A stretch of 64,000 nt of DNA from Roseinatronobacter bogoriensis DSM 18756. GTDB taxonomy: Bacteria > Pseudomonadota > Alphaproteobacteria > Rhodobacterales > Rhodobacteraceae. The translations under genes and the position numbers were made by a program. Shown here in pieces: positions 52,734 to 62,052 of this stretch; the stretch's first letter is position 1, and every line of letters begins with the position of its first letter. The notes under the pieces are model-generated. The model ran no database searches. It was given only the letters and a program-made list of their open reading frames with translations, and was not told the origin of the DNA. The DNA lies in contig NZ_SORN01000002.1 in assembly GCF_004366635.1 (NCBI RefSeq), positions 493,197-557,196 on the forward strand, given 5' to 3'.

Positions 52734-53573
52734 GTGTTTCGCCTCAAAACAATCGTTGCTGCAACAGACTTTACCCCGCGCTCTGCTGCCGTGACAGGGC
52801 GCGCGGCGCAACTGGCATGTGCACATGGCGCGCGGCTGGTGCTGGTCCATGTGATCGAAGCGCGCGCACCCAGAGTGCAACGACTGCGGCTGCGCAAACA
52901 AGTTGCCCCTGTCGAACAAGCCGATGCTGTCGTCAGAAAACTGCGAGACGCCTGCCCGGGACTGGATTTGGAATGCCAGGTCGTGAAGGGTAAACCCGGC
53001 CAGATTGTGCCGAAACTGGCGCGTGATATCGGCGCGGACCTTATTGTGCTTGGGCTGCATGTTGTGCGCAGGGTGCTTGAAACAGTGCGCCTGACCAACT
53101 TGGAACGGATCACACAGCACGCCCCCTGCCCCATCCTCATTGCGCAGGACAAGTCCTTGCACCCCTATGGCAAGGTTCTGGGCGCGATCACGTTTGCCCC
53201 CGCATCCGCCAACGCCTTGCAGATTGCCGCAACAATCGCACCAGAGGCAGAGTTTCACGCCATTCACGCATTGCAGCTTCCACTGAGTGCCAAGCTGCCA
53301 TCAGCGGATGTGATGAAAAGCGCTGAAATGACCGAAGCCGATTTGTTGCGCCAGACTTTCATGACGTTCAACGGGCTGCCCAAGACACTGACCATGCCCG
53401 AAATCGTCCCCGGTGGCGTGCATGAAGTCCTCCAATTTCGTATCGACGAATTGAAGCCCGATCTGGTTGTGATCGGCAGCCACTCAGGCCGGGACCCCAA
53501 CACCCTTGGAAATTATGCGCGCGACCTGATGCGCGCACCGCCCACAGATATGCTGGTCGCAAAGCCGGATTAA
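52734..53573 (+). CDS. tandem universal stress protein
   Basis: 279 residues with two UspA-like halves. The first opens FRLKTIVAATDFTPRSAA and has GADLIVLGLHV; the second, more divergent, starts about GKVLGAITFAP and ends PDLVVIGSHSGRDPN, TDMLVAKPD. The second half's ATP motif is incomplete. GTG at 52734 is favoured because AGG lies 6 bases before it; TTG at 52728 has no room for a ribosome site. It stands alone between the Hint gene and the pdh operon. Confidence 0.84.
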   Translation: MFRLKTIVAATDFTPRSAAVTGRAAQLACAHGARLVLVHVIEARAPRVQRLRLRKQVAPVEQADAVVRKLRDACPGLDLECQVVKGKPGQIVPKLARDIGADLIVLGLHVVRRVLETVRLTNLERITQHAPCPILIAQDKSLHPYGKVLGAITFAPASANALQIAATIAPEAEFHAIHALQLPLSAKLPSADVMKSAEMTEADLLRQTFMTFNGLPKTLTMPEIVPGGVHEVLQFRIDELKPDLVVIGSHSGRDPNTLGNYARDLMRAPPTDMLVAKPD

Positions 53574-53613
53574 CAGGGTTCCAGCAGCCTTGTGCCCCCT
53601 GCATGGCTGACAT

Positions 53614-53648
53614 GCGCAAAAACTCTCGCAACTATGCATCTTTTGCGC
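53614..53648. promoter_or_regulatory. inverted repeat upstream of pdhA
   Basis: GCGCAAAA (53614-53621) and TTTTGCGC (53641-53648) are perfect inverted copies separated by 19 bases, starting 86 bases before the pdhA ATG. It may be an operator of the pdh operon; no regulator gene is adjacent. Confidence 0.4.
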
Positions 53649-53699
53649 TAAGAAATGGTTTAACATTGAACTATTGCTTCACGGGAGGAGGCGCCGCAT

Positions 53700-54689
53700 A
53701 TGGCCACACGAAAACCCACTGCGAAATCAAATGTTTCTGCTGAGGAATTGCAATCTTATTATCGCGACATGCTGCTGATCCGCCGATTCGAGGAAAAGGC
53801 CGGTCAACTTTACGGAATGGGGCTGATTGGCGGCTTTTGTCACCTTTACATCGGTCAGGAAGCTGTCGTCGTTGGTTTGGAAGCGACTGCGAAAGAGGGT
53901 GACAAGCGCATCACATCCTACCGCGACCACGGCCATATGCTGGCCTGCGGCATGGACCCGAAGGGCGTGATGGCCGAATTGACGGGACGCGAGGGCGGCT
54001 ATTCCAAAGGCAAGGGCGGCTCGATGCATATGTTCTCGAAAGAGAAGCATTTCTACGGCGGTCACGGCATTGTCGGGGCGCAGGTTCCACTGGGCGCGGG
54101 GCTGGCCTTCAGCGACAAATACAAAGGCAATGACAACGTTACCTTCACCTATTTCGGTGATGGCGCGGCCAATCAGGGCCAAGTTTATGAAACCTATAAC
54201 ATGGCCATGTTGTGGGATCTGCCCGTGATCTTTGTGATTGAAAACAACAAATACGCCATGGGCACATCTGTTCAGCGCGCGACCAAATCGCCTTCGCTTT
54301 GGGAACGCGGCGCGGCTTACGGCATCAAGGGCGAAGAAGTGGACGGCATGGATGTGCTGGCCGTCAAGGCCGCTGGCGAAAAGGCTGTGGCGCATTGCCG
54401 TGCTGGCAAGGGGCCGTATATTCTTGAGGTGATGACCTACCGTTATCGCGGCCACTCCATGTCCGACCCGGCCAAATACCGCACTCGCGATGAAGTGCAG
54501 AAAATGCGCACTGAACGCGACGCAATCGAACATGTGCGCGAATTGCTGCTGCAAGGCAAGCACGCGACCGAGGACGACCTCAAGGCCATCGACAAAGAGA
54601 TCAAGGCCATCGTGAACGAGGCAGCCGAATTCTCGAAAGAGAGCCCGGAGCCCGCGCTTGATGAACTCTGGACAGATATCTACGCTTAA
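53700..54689 (+). CDS. pdhA: pyruvate dehydrogenase E1 component, alpha subunit
   Basis: 329-residue thiamine-diphosphate subunit decarboxylating pyruvate. The ThDP motif is GDGAANQGQVYET through FVIENN, and the phosphorylation-loop region is YRYRGHSMSDPAKYRTRDEV. GGHGIVGAQVPLGAGLA precedes the ThDP site. The ribosome site GGAGGAG is strong. It is the first gene of a pdhABC operon with spacings of 21 and 15 bases. Alphaproteobacteria use this two-subunit E1 rather than the AceE type. Confidence 0.97.
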   Translation: MATRKPTAKSNVSAEELQSYYRDMLLIRRFEEKAGQLYGMGLIGGFCHLYIGQEAVVVGLEATAKEGDKRITSYRDHGHMLACGMDPKGVMAELTGREGGYSKGKGGSMHMFSKEKHFYGGHGIVGAQVPLGAGLAFSDKYKGNDNVTFTYFGDGAANQGQVYETYNMAMLWDLPVIFVIENNKYAMGTSVQRATKSPSLWERGAAYGIKGEEVDGMDVLAVKAAGEKAVAHCRAGKGPYILEVMTYRYRGHSMSDPAKYRTRDEVQKMRTERDAIEHVRELLLQGKHATEDDLKAIDKEIKAIVNEAAEFSKESPEPALDELWTDIYA

Positions 54690-54710
54690 AGCGCCGGGAG
54701 GATTGAACCA

Positions 54711-56090
54711 ATGGCAACCGAAATACTCATGCCGGCACTCTCTCCGACCATGGAGGAAGGCACATTGGCCAAATGGCTGGTGAAAGAGGGCGACACTGTA
54801 AATTCCGGCGATATTATTGCCGAGATCGAGACGGACAAGGCCACGATGGAATTCGAGGCCGTCGATGAAGGCGTCGTGGGCAAGATCCTGATCGAGGCTG
54901 GCACAGACGGCGTCAAGGTCAACACACCGATTGCCGTATTGGTGGCCGAGGGCGAAGACGTCCCCAGTGACAGTGCAAAAGCGGCATCAGCCCCCGCTCC
55001 TGCGGCGCTGAAGGGGGAAGAGGGCAAGACCGCTGCACCTGCGAGTGCGGCCCCGGCCCCTGCTGCCCCCAAGGCCGACACAACGCCAGACTGGCCCGAA
55101 GGCACGACCATGAAAACGCAGACCGTACGCGAAGCCCTGCGCGACGCGATGGCCGAAGAAATGCGCAATGCTGACGAAGTGTTCGTCATGGGCGAAGAGG
55201 TGGCCGAGTATCAGGGCGCCTACAAGATTACCCAAGGCTTGCTGGACGAGTTCGGTGCGCGCCGCGTCATCGACACGCCCATTACCGAGCATGGCTTTGC
55301 AGGTATCGGTGTTGGTGCCGCCTTTGGAGGCTTGCGCCCGATTGTCGAATTCATGACCTTCAATTTCGCCATGCAGGCGATTGACCAGATCCTCAACTCT
55401 GCCGCGAAAACGCTTTATATGTCAGGCGGGCAGATGGGATGCCCCATTGTGTTCCGTGGGCCCAATGGTGCCGCCGCGCGTGTGGGCGCACAGCATAGCC
55501 AGTGTTATGCGGCGTGGTACGCGCAGATTCCGGGTCTGAAAGTGGTCATGCCCTATTCTGCGGCGGATGCGAAAGGCTTGTTGAAAACCGCAATCCGCGA
55601 CCCCAACCCAGTCATTTTCCTTGAGAATGAAATCCTTTACGGACGCAGCTTCGAGGTGCCGGATCTTGACGATTTCACCGTGCCTTTCGGCAAGGCGAAA
55701 ACCTGGCGCGAGGGAACGGATGTCACCATCGTCAGTTTCGGCATTGGCATGACCTATGCGCTCGAAGCGGCGGAGCGGCTGGCCAAGGATGGCATCAGCG
55801 TCGAGGTGATCGACCTGCGCACGATCCGGCCGATGGATACCGACGCGATTCTGGCGTCGGTCATGAAAACCAACAGGCTTGTCACCGTTGAGGAAGGGTT
55901 CCCGCAAGGGTCGGTCGGTAATTACATCACCTCTGTGGTGATGGAACATGCATTCGACTATCTGGATGCGCCAGTCATTAACCTGACCGGCAAGGACGTG
56001 CCCATGCCCTATGCGGCAAATCTGGAAAAGCTTGCACTGGTAACGACGGATGAAGTGGTCGAAGCCGTGCGCAAGGTCACATATCGCTAA
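54711..56090 (+). CDS. pdhB: pyruvate dehydrogenase E1 component, beta subunit with N-terminal lipoyl domain
   Basis: 459 residues. The first 80 form a lipoyl domain with the lipoylated lysine at residue 43 (EIETDKATMEFEA), joined by an Ala/Pro-rich linker (about 85-125) to the E1-beta body with EHGFAGIGVGAAFGGL, FRGPNGAAARVGAQHSQ and VIDLRTIRPMD. A lipoyl domain fused to E1 beta is typical of alphaproteobacteria and unusual elsewhere. The lipoyl domain is nearly the same as that of pdhC at protein level, pointing to a shared origin. Confidence 0.97.
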   Translation: MATEILMPALSPTMEEGTLAKWLVKEGDTVNSGDIIAEIETDKATMEFEAVDEGVVGKILIEAGTDGVKVNTPIAVLVAEGEDVPSDSAKAASAPAPAALKGEEGKTAAPASAAPAPAAPKADTTPDWPEGTTMKTQTVREALRDAMAEEMRNADEVFVMGEEVAEYQGAYKITQGLLDEFGARRVIDTPITEHGFAGIGVGAAFGGLRPIVEFMTFNFAMQAIDQILNSAAKTLYMSGGQMGCPIVFRGPNGAAARVGAQHSQCYAAWYAQIPGLKVVMPYSAADAKGLLKTAIRDPNPVIFLENEILYGRSFEVPDLDDFTVPFGKAKTWREGTDVTIVSFGIGMTYALEAAERLAKDGISVEVIDLRTIRPMDTDAILASVMKTNRLVTVEEGFPQGSVGNYITSVVMEHAFDYLDAPVINLTGKDVPMPYAANLEKLALVTTDEVVEAVRKVTYR

Positions 56091-56105
56091 CAGGGAGGGA
56101 CCAAG

Positions 56106-57407
56106 ATGCCTACAGAAATCCTGATGCCCGCGCTCTCTCCCACAATGGAAGAAGGCACGCTGGCAAAATGGCTGGTCAAGGAAGGCGACAGCGTTGCCTC
56201 TGGCGACATCATTGCCGAAATTGAAACTGACAAGGCCACGATGGAATTCGAGGCCGTGGAGGAAGGTGTCATCGGCAAGATCCTCATTGAGGCTGGCACC
56301 GACGCGGTCAAGGTTAACACGCCGATTGCGGTAATGCTGGGTGAGGGCGAAAGCGCAAGCGACATCGGTGCTCCGTCGAAAGCAGCACCGCAGGCGACCC
56401 AGGAAGCCGCCGCCGCCCCGACAAAGGCACCGTCAGAAAGCAGCACCAAAACCTCGGCGCCGCCTGCCCCAAAAGCCGATGGTCAGCGCGTCTTTGCCTC
56501 GCCACTCGCACGGCGCATTGCAGCAGAGAAAGGCATTGATCTGACGCAGATCAGTGGGTCTGGCCCGCATGGGCGGATCGTCAAGGCCGATCTGGCAGAT
56601 GCCAAGCCCGCACAGGCCAGCGCGGCCCCAGCCGATAGCGCGGCCAAACCCGCCGCTGGCGCTGCCATGCCCGCTGGGCCAACAGCGGATCAGGTCGCCA
56701 AGATGTATGACGGGCGCGATTATGAAGAAGTCAAACTTGATGGTATGCGCAAGACTGTCGCGGCCCGTTTGACCGAAGCCAAGCAGACGATCCCACATTT
56801 CTATCTGCGCCGCGAGGTGCAGCTTGACGCGCTGATGAAGTTCCGTGGTGATCTGAACAAGCAGCTTGAAGCGCGTGGCGTCAAACTGTCGGTTAATGAC
56901 TTCATCATCAAGGCCTGCGCCATGGCGTTGCAAGCGGTGCCAGATTGTAATGCAGTCTGGGCCGGTGACCGGATGCTGCGCCTGAAACCGTCGGATGTGG
57001 CTGTCGCGGTCGCAGTCGAAGGCGGGCTGTTCACGCCGGTATTGAAGGACGCGCATCTCAAGTCACTTTCTGCCCTGTCGGCAGAAATGAAAGACCTCGC
57101 TGGCCGTGCGCGCAACAAGAAGCTTGCGCCGCACGAATATATCGGCGGCGCGATGGCGATTTCCAATCTGGGGATGTTCGGGATCGAGAATTTCGATGCG
57201 GTGATCAACCCGCCGCATGGCTCTATCCTCGCTGTCGGCGCAGGGTTGAAGAAGCCTGTCGTTGGCAGCGATGGCGAGTTGAAGGTGGCAACCGTCATGT
57301 CTATGACGCTGTCCGTCGACCACCGTGTGATTGATGGGGCGCTGGGGGCTGAATTCCTGAAAGAGGTTGTCGCCTATCTGGAAAATCCGGTCACAATGCT
57401 GGCTTGA
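56106..57407 (+). CDS. pdhC: dihydrolipoyllysine-residue acetyltransferase (E2 of pyruvate dehydrogenase)
   Basis: 433 residues: one lipoyl domain with the lysine at residue 43, a linker, a peripheral-subunit-binding domain (about 133-170; SPLARRIAAEKGIDLTQISG, GPHGRI), a second Ala/Pro-rich linker, and the catalytic domain with the active site DHRVIDGALGAEFL near the end. It transfers the acetyl group to coenzyme A and forms the core of the complex. The E3 gene (lpd) is not downstream; a strong terminator closes the operon. Confidence 0.97.
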   Translation: MPTEILMPALSPTMEEGTLAKWLVKEGDSVASGDIIAEIETDKATMEFEAVEEGVIGKILIEAGTDAVKVNTPIAVMLGEGESASDIGAPSKAAPQATQEAAAAPTKAPSESSTKTSAPPAPKADGQRVFASPLARRIAAEKGIDLTQISGSGPHGRIVKADLADAKPAQASAAPADSAAKPAAGAAMPAGPTADQVAKMYDGRDYEEVKLDGMRKTVAARLTEAKQTIPHFYLRREVQLDALMKFRGDLNKQLEARGVKLSVNDFIIKACAMALQAVPDCNAVWAGDRMLRLKPSDVAVAVAVEGGLFTPVLKDAHLKSLSALSAEMKDLAGRARNKKLAPHEYIGGAMAISNLGMFGIENFDAVINPPHGSILAVGAGLKKPVVGSDGELKVATVMSMTLSVDHRVIDGALGAEFLKEVVAYLENPVTMLA

Positions 57408-57412
57408 AAAGC

Positions 57413-57438
57413 AAAAGGGGGCGATTGCGCCCCCTTTT
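57413..57438. terminator. bidirectional terminator between pdhC and cysE
   Basis: 11-base-pair perfect stem (57413-57423 with 57428-57438) with an ATTG loop; T-rich on the plus strand and A-rich upstream, so it can work for both convergent transcripts. Confidence 0.9.
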
Positions 57439-57472
57439 TACGTCATACCCTGAGTATAGAGCACGGCCTTGC

Positions 57473-58303
57473 TCAGATTTCGCCCTTGAACAACTGATCC
57501 ATTGTCAGTGAGGGTTGCGCACAGCCTGCCTCGCCCACGATCCGCGCAGGAATCCCTGCTACGGTCTTGCGCGCAGGCACATCTTCCAGCACCACGGACC
57601 CTGCCGCCACGCGTGCACAATCGCCCACATGAATATTGCCCAGAACCTTGGCCCCTGCCCCGATCAATACGCCATTGCCGATTTTGGGGTGGCGGTCGCC
57701 ATCTGATTTGCCTGTGCCCCCCAAAGTTACTGAATGCAGCATCGAGACATTGTCTCCCACCACCGCCGTTTCGCCAATCACGATGGAATGGGCATGGTCG
57801 ATCATGATTCCCTTGCCGATCTGCGCGCCGGGGTGGATATCGACACCGAAACACTCGGACACCCGCATCTGGAACAAGCTTGCGAAATCCGCACGCCCCT
57901 GTTTGCACAGCCAATGCGAGATACGATAGGCTTGGACAGCCTGAAAGCCCTTGAAATACAAAAGCGGTTTCATGAACCGGTTGCAGGCCGGATCGCGCTC
58001 AAATGTCGCCACAATATCGGCGCGCGCTGCCTCGCCCAAGCTGGCGTCATCGGCATGCGCCTCATCCATGATCTCGCGTAGGATCTGCTCAGACATTTCC
58101 GCCGAGGCCAGTTTTTGCGACAGGCGAAACGCCAGCGCCTGTTCCAATGTGCGGTGGTGAAGAATAGAGGAATGAAACATCCCTCCCAGCAACGGTTCGC
58201 GTTCGACCCCTTGCTGCGCTTCCTCGCGGATGCGCGCCCAGACCGGGTCCAGACGGGAAATATTGGGCTTGTGCTGCTGTTCAGTCTTGCTTTGCGGTGA
58301 CAT
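57473..58303 (-). CDS. cysE: serine O-acetyltransferase
   Basis: First committed step of cysteine synthesis, acetylating serine with acetyl-CoA, 276 residues. The N-terminal helical domain has PLLYFKGFQAVQAYRISHWL, and the C-terminal left-handed beta helix has VDIHPGAQIGKGIMIDHAHS, VIGETAVVGDNVSMLHSVTLGG and the late GAGAKVLGNIHVG, with the catalytic DH-H elements. The ATG at 58303 has AGGGAA before it; a longer frame from 58390 adds unrelated residues. The usual C-terminal tail for complexing with CysK ends in I (KGEI). Confidence 0.95.
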   Translation of the reverse strand: MSPQSKTEQQHKPNISRLDPVWARIREEAQQGVEREPLLGGMFHSSILHHRTLEQALAFRLSQKLASAEMSEQILREIMDEAHADDASLGEAARADIVATFERDPACNRFMKPLLYFKGFQAVQAYRISHWLCKQGRADFASLFQMRVSECFGVDIHPGAQIGKGIMIDHAHSIVIGETAVVGDNVSMLHSVTLGGTGKSDGDRHPKIGNGVLIGAGAKVLGNIHVGDCARVAAGSVVLEDVPARKTVAGIPARIVGEAGCAQPSLTMDQLFKGEI

Positions 58304-58398
58304 TTTATTTCCCTGTGGTTGCTGCAAGCTGGCTGTTGGCCCGTAGCGGAGGATATAAGTTTCGCGCGACAAAAAAACAACGTCGGCCACTCAAGATT

Positions 58399-59211
58399 TC
58401 AGCGCACATCGTCGCGCGCCAGTGCTTTTAATGCACGCATGCGTGCGCGCGGTATGGATGCCACCTCAACCGCAGTAAAAACATGCACAGTATCAAGATC
58501 ATGATCACAAATCGCGTGATCAGAAACCCATCCCCCCAGTCCAAGATAAAGCCGCAACAGTGCCGGGACCTCGCGCAAATCGGTCGCTTGGGGGGTATGA
58601 TCACCATCTGTGAGAACGTGGTTCAGCCCTGCGCGGCGTCCTGGTTTGACATTCGCGGGACCAGGATGGCGGTCAAAAAGATAGTTCAGCGCATTTCGGT
58701 GACGTGCGGGCTCTGCCCCCGGAAAAGACGCACAGCCGATGAGCATATCCGCCGAATAATCCGACGTTATGCGGGCAAGGGACGCAAGCAGAACGCGCGC
58801 AACATCCACATCCTGCGCGTGGTTTTCATCAATACAGATACGCCCAACTTCCACCAGACGGCGGCCACTTCTCGCAAGCTCTGCCAGATCATAGAACTGA
58901 CCCGAATAGCAGGAGAGAATATCTTCGGGCGTTGTCAGGATACGCAAACGCGCAACGCCGATTGCAGCCCGATCCGGCGGCACTGTGATCATCAGATGCT
59001 CGGATAATGCATCAAAGCGATCCAGATCCCCCGAGGCAGCGTGTGCGCGAAACCGCATCGCGCGCAGGCGCTGCACAGCTTCCATCTGATCTGTACCGGA
59101 TGCGAAATCTGCCGCGAAAACACCCAGCTGAAGGCTGAATTTCGGTGTATTGGACTGGCCGCGCTCTGCGTTTGTCACAGTATCAATCCGAGTTGTGGTG
59201 CCGCCAGCCAA
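58399..59211 (-). CDS. olsB: ornithine N-alpha-acyltransferase-like protein (OlsB)
   Basis: 270-residue acyltransferase of the OlsB/hemolysin-like GNAT group that makes lyso-ornithine lipid from acyl-ACP and ornithine. Motifs include RAMRFRAH, CYSGQFYDLAEL, RRLVEVGRICIDENH, and IGCASFPGAEPARH. In Rhodobacterales the partner olsA (second acyltransferase) is often elsewhere, and none is visible nearby here. The exact acyl substrate is inferred. It lies 96 bases upstream of cysE on the same strand. Confidence 0.85.
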   Translation of the reverse strand: MAGGTTTRIDTVTNAERGQSNTPKFSLQLGVFAADFASGTDQMEAVQRLRAMRFRAHAASGDLDRFDALSEHLMITVPPDRAAIGVARLRILTTPEDILSCYSGQFYDLAELARSGRRLVEVGRICIDENHAQDVDVARVLLASLARITSDYSADMLIGCASFPGAEPARHRNALNYLFDRHPGPANVKPGRRAGLNHVLTDGDHTPQATDLREVPALLRLYLGLGGWVSDHAICDHDLDTVHVFTAVEVASIPRARMRALKALARDDVR

Positions 59212-59264
59212 GATGTTGCGGCAAGCAACGCGCGACGTGCCAATGCCACCCGCGCGCGCAATAT

Positions 59265-59717
59265 CTAGCGACTGAGCATTTGCGCCGGATTGAACTGGCC
59301 AATATTGCCCAGCAACTGGCGCAACAATGTCATACCTGTAGGCCCGGTAGACGTGACCCGGCGCGACAGTGCAACCACTTCGCCCTGTTCCTGACCGAAG
59401 CGCTCAACGTTGGAAACCCGCCCCGCCTCATCAAAGGAAATCGCGACGACTTCGCGTCGCACCTCGACCGGGGGACGCCAGCCTTCATTTACCCAATCGC
59501 TCTGGACATAATACCAGGCAGACCCTTCCATCACCCCGGTCATGCCTGGCCTGCCAATTTTCTCGGCCACAGTCTCGCGCGTGTCGCGGGCGACTTCAAT
59601 CTCTGCAAGTTGCATATCATCCGGCGCATAACCGTGAAAGCGCTGTATCGGGCTGCAACTCGCCAAGGCCAGAAACAGCGCTGGAAGGACAAGCCGCATC
59701 GCAAGTGTTTTCATCAA
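59265..59717 (-). CDS. bamE: outer-membrane assembly lipoprotein, BamE/SmpA family
   Basis: 150 residues with a lipoprotein signal (lipobox LASC; cysteine near residue 21, then SPIQRFHGYAPDD). The BamE fold is suggested by DTRETVAEKIGRPGMTGVMEGSAWYYV and VVAISFDEAGRVSNVERFG. It is part of the complex that inserts beta-barrel proteins. Two adjacent ATG codons (59717 and 59714) are both possible. Divergent from the yceD gene, as in other Rhodobacterales. Confidence 0.88.
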   Translation of the reverse strand: MMKTLAMRLVLPALFLALASCSPIQRFHGYAPDDMQLAEIEVARDTRETVAEKIGRPGMTGVMEGSAWYYVQSDWVNEGWRPPVEVRREVVAISFDEAGRVSNVERFGQEQGEVVALSRRVTSTGPTGMTLLRQLLGNIGQFNPAQMLSR

Positions 59718-59905
59718 CTTATTGCTTCCTCACTCTACACGCTTGCATTCGTATCATCGGAATACCTGCGCGTCATTCGGTTTGACAGCCCACGCTGCGC
59801 GCTTACTTCAGGATCAGGGATATACAAGGACGCCGCGCACTTCAAGAAAGGAACGAAAGCGCTTATATGGAAGCGAGAACGCGCCGGAAACAAGGATGGC
59901 CCAAA

Positions 59906-60505
59906 TTGTCCCAGACACCTGAACCCATAACGTCAATTTCGTTGCACCCGCCTTTTCGGGTAAGCCAGCTTGGCGGGCGCAAACGGCACGATGTTGATAT
60001 ACAGCCAGATGCAGCGTTGCGCCAGCAGATCGCCGAAATGCTGGGCCTTGAGGGGGTAAAGAAATTTCGCTTCAAGGCAGAACTACGCCCACTCAACAAA
60101 TCAGATTGGGAATTGGTGGGCACGTTAGGTGCCACGATTGTTCAGGCCTGCGCCATCACACTTGCCCCGGTCACCAGCCGAATCGACGAACGCGTCACGC
60201 GCCGCTTCCTTGCCGACATGCCAGAGCCGCAGGCCCAAGAGATCGAAATGCCGGAGGATGACAGCGTCGAGGCACTTGGTGCAATGATTGATGCCAGCGC
60301 CATAGCCATTGAGGCTTTGACCCTGGCCATCCGTCCATTCCCCAGAGCAGAAGACGCAAAACTGTCAGATCAGGGCTATCTGGAACAATCCCCGCCCGAT
60401 TCAGCCCCCCTTCCCGAGACAACGCACAGACCCTTCGCAGGACTGGCCGATTTAAAGGCAAAACTGGCGCAAACCGACAACGACAGCGCTAAGTCAGATA
60501 AATAA
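59906..60505 (+). CDS. YceD family protein (DUF177)
   Basis: 199 residues from a TTG start, chosen because AAGGA lies 9 bases before it and because homologues begin at this point; an ATG at 59867 adds fourteen basic residues and has no good ribosome site. DUF177 proteins accompany rpmF in most bacteria and are linked to 23S rRNA accumulation. Conserved parts are VTLAPVTSRIDERVTRRFLAD and MPEDDSVEALGAMID, with RPFAGLADLKAKL at the end. Head of the rpmF-plsX-fabH block. Confidence 0.85.
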   Translation: MSQTPEPITSISLHPPFRVSQLGGRKRHDVDIQPDAALRQQIAEMLGLEGVKKFRFKAELRPLNKSDWELVGTLGATIVQACAITLAPVTSRIDERVTRRFLADMPEPQAQEIEMPEDDSVEALGAMIDASAIAIEALTLAIRPFPRAEDAKLSDQGYLEQSPPDSAPLPETTHRPFAGLADLKAKLAQTDNDSAKSDK

Positions 60506-60671
60506 CACTTGCAGCGTCATAAATGATCACTATTTTGCGCTGCTCGTGCTTTGGGGGCTTGGAAGCAACGCGCAATCCGTGTATGCCGCGCCAAATCGCA
60601 ACTTTCGCTTTCGCATCGGAACTCGTCCAGACAGGGCAAACGGTTCGGATGCCCTGATACAGAGGTCTGAT

Positions 60672-60878
60672 ATGGCTGTTCAACAGAACCGCGTTACCCG
60701 TTCCCGTCGCAACATGCGCCGCGCGCATGATGCCCTAGTGGCGGCAAACCCAAACGAATGCACCAATTGCGGCGAATTGAAGCGCCCGCACCACGTGTGC
60801 CCGTCATGCGGCCACTACAATGACCGCGAGATTGTCGCTCAGACAGGTGATGTCGACCTGGAAGACGACGCAGCGTAA
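60672..60878 (+). CDS. rpmF: 50S ribosomal protein L32
   Basis: 68-residue ribosomal protein. MAVQQNRVTRSRRNMRRAHD is the L32 N-terminus, and the zinc-binding cysteines appear as CTNCGELKRPHHVCPSCGHY. AGAGG precedes the ATG at 60672. The 166-base gap after the YceD gene contains no other gene; it may carry a promoter for rpmF. Confidence 0.97.
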   Translation: MAVQQNRVTRSRRNMRRAHDALVAANPNECTNCGELKRPHHVCPSCGHYNDREIVAQTGDVDLEDDAA

Positions 60879-60906
60879 GTCTGCGTATCCCGGTTCGGGG
60901 TGACAC

Positions 60907-62052
60907 ATGACAAGCACGCCGAATGGCATGACGCAGACTGAAAGCAACAAGGTCACGATTTCCGTGGACGCAATGGGGGGCGACCAAGGCCCCTCTGCTG
61001 TTGTAGAAGGTTGCGCACTGTCGGCTGCGAAGAATGATGAAATCGCCTTCATCCTCCACGGGGATGAAGCTGTACTGCGTGCGCAAGTTGCACGCTTTCC
61101 AGTGCTTGCGGGTATTGTCGATATCCATCATAGCCCCGATGTTGTGCAGATGGATGATAAGCCATCGCAGGTCATGCGGCGCGGTCGGGAAACTTCAATG
61201 TGGTCTGCACTGACCGCGCTGCGCGAGAATCACGCGCAGGCGGCGGTTTCCTGTGGCAATACCGGCGCATTGATGGCCGTCTCCATGCTTCGGTTGCGCA
61301 AGCTCGATGGCGTACATCGCCCCGCAATCGCCTGCCTATGGCCCTCTCGTGGCAAGACCGGTTTCAACACCATGCTCGACGTCGGCGCGGATGTGCGCGC
61401 AGACGAAGAATCGCTATTGCAATACGCGCTCATGGGCGCAGCCTACTATCGAAACGCGTTTGATGCGCCGCGCCCGCGCGTGGGCCTGTTGAATGTCGGC
61501 ACCGAAGAGCATAAGGGCCGCGCGGAAATCAAGGAAGCTGCCCGCCTGATTGCAGATGCCGCAGAAATTGGACGGTATGATTTTGTAGGCTTCGTCGAAG
61601 GTAATGACCTGCCGTCTGACCATGTCGATGTCATTGTAACGGACGGGTTTACCGGCAATGTCGCCCTGAAGACAGCCGAAGGCACCGCGCGTCTTATTGG
61701 CGACACGCTGCGAGATGAGTTGACAGTCAATCTCCCCTCGAAACTCGCAGCACTTTTTGCAAGCGCGCCTCTTGGACGCTTACGCAAACGGATGGACCCG
61801 CGGCGGATGAATGGCGGGGTGTTTTTGGGCCTGAACGGTACTGTCGTGAAATCGCACGGCTCTGCCGATGCGACGGGGGTTTCGGCCGCGATCAAGCTGG
61901 CTTTTACGCTTGCGCGCTCTGGCTTTCAGGACCGGATGGCAGAACGCCTTGCATCGGCCGCCGATGCGCAACAAGAAAATGTGCTGAACAAGAAAGACCG
62001 CAACGCCCATGATGGCGAGGCAGATGACGACAAACAGATAGGGCAATCATGA
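60907..62052 (+). CDS. plsX: phosphate acyltransferase PlsX
   Basis: Soluble acyl-ACP:phosphate acyltransferase that makes acyl-phosphate for phosphatidic acid synthesis, 381 residues. TISVDAMGGDQGPSAVVEG at residues 17-35, AAVSCGNTGALMAVSM, NVGTEEHKG and DGFTGNVALKTAEG are family hallmarks. The start may be the ATG at 60907 or the internal ATG at 60928 (MTQTESNK); the first is kept. It overlaps fabH by 4 bases (ATGA), so the two are coupled. Confidence 0.96.
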   Translation: MTSTPNGMTQTESNKVTISVDAMGGDQGPSAVVEGCALSAAKNDEIAFILHGDEAVLRAQVARFPVLAGIVDIHHSPDVVQMDDKPSQVMRRGRETSMWSALTALRENHAQAAVSCGNTGALMAVSMLRLRKLDGVHRPAIACLWPSRGKTGFNTMLDVGADVRADEESLLQYALMGAAYYRNAFDAPRPRVGLLNVGTEEHKGRAEIKEAARLIADAAEIGRYDFVGFVEGNDLPSDHVDVIVTDGFTGNVALKTAEGTARLIGDTLRDELTVNLPSKLAALFASAPLGRLRKRMDPRRMNGGVFLGLNGTVVKSHGSADATGVSAAIKLAFTLARSGFQDRMAERLASAADAQQENVLNKKDRNAHDGEADDDKQIGQS

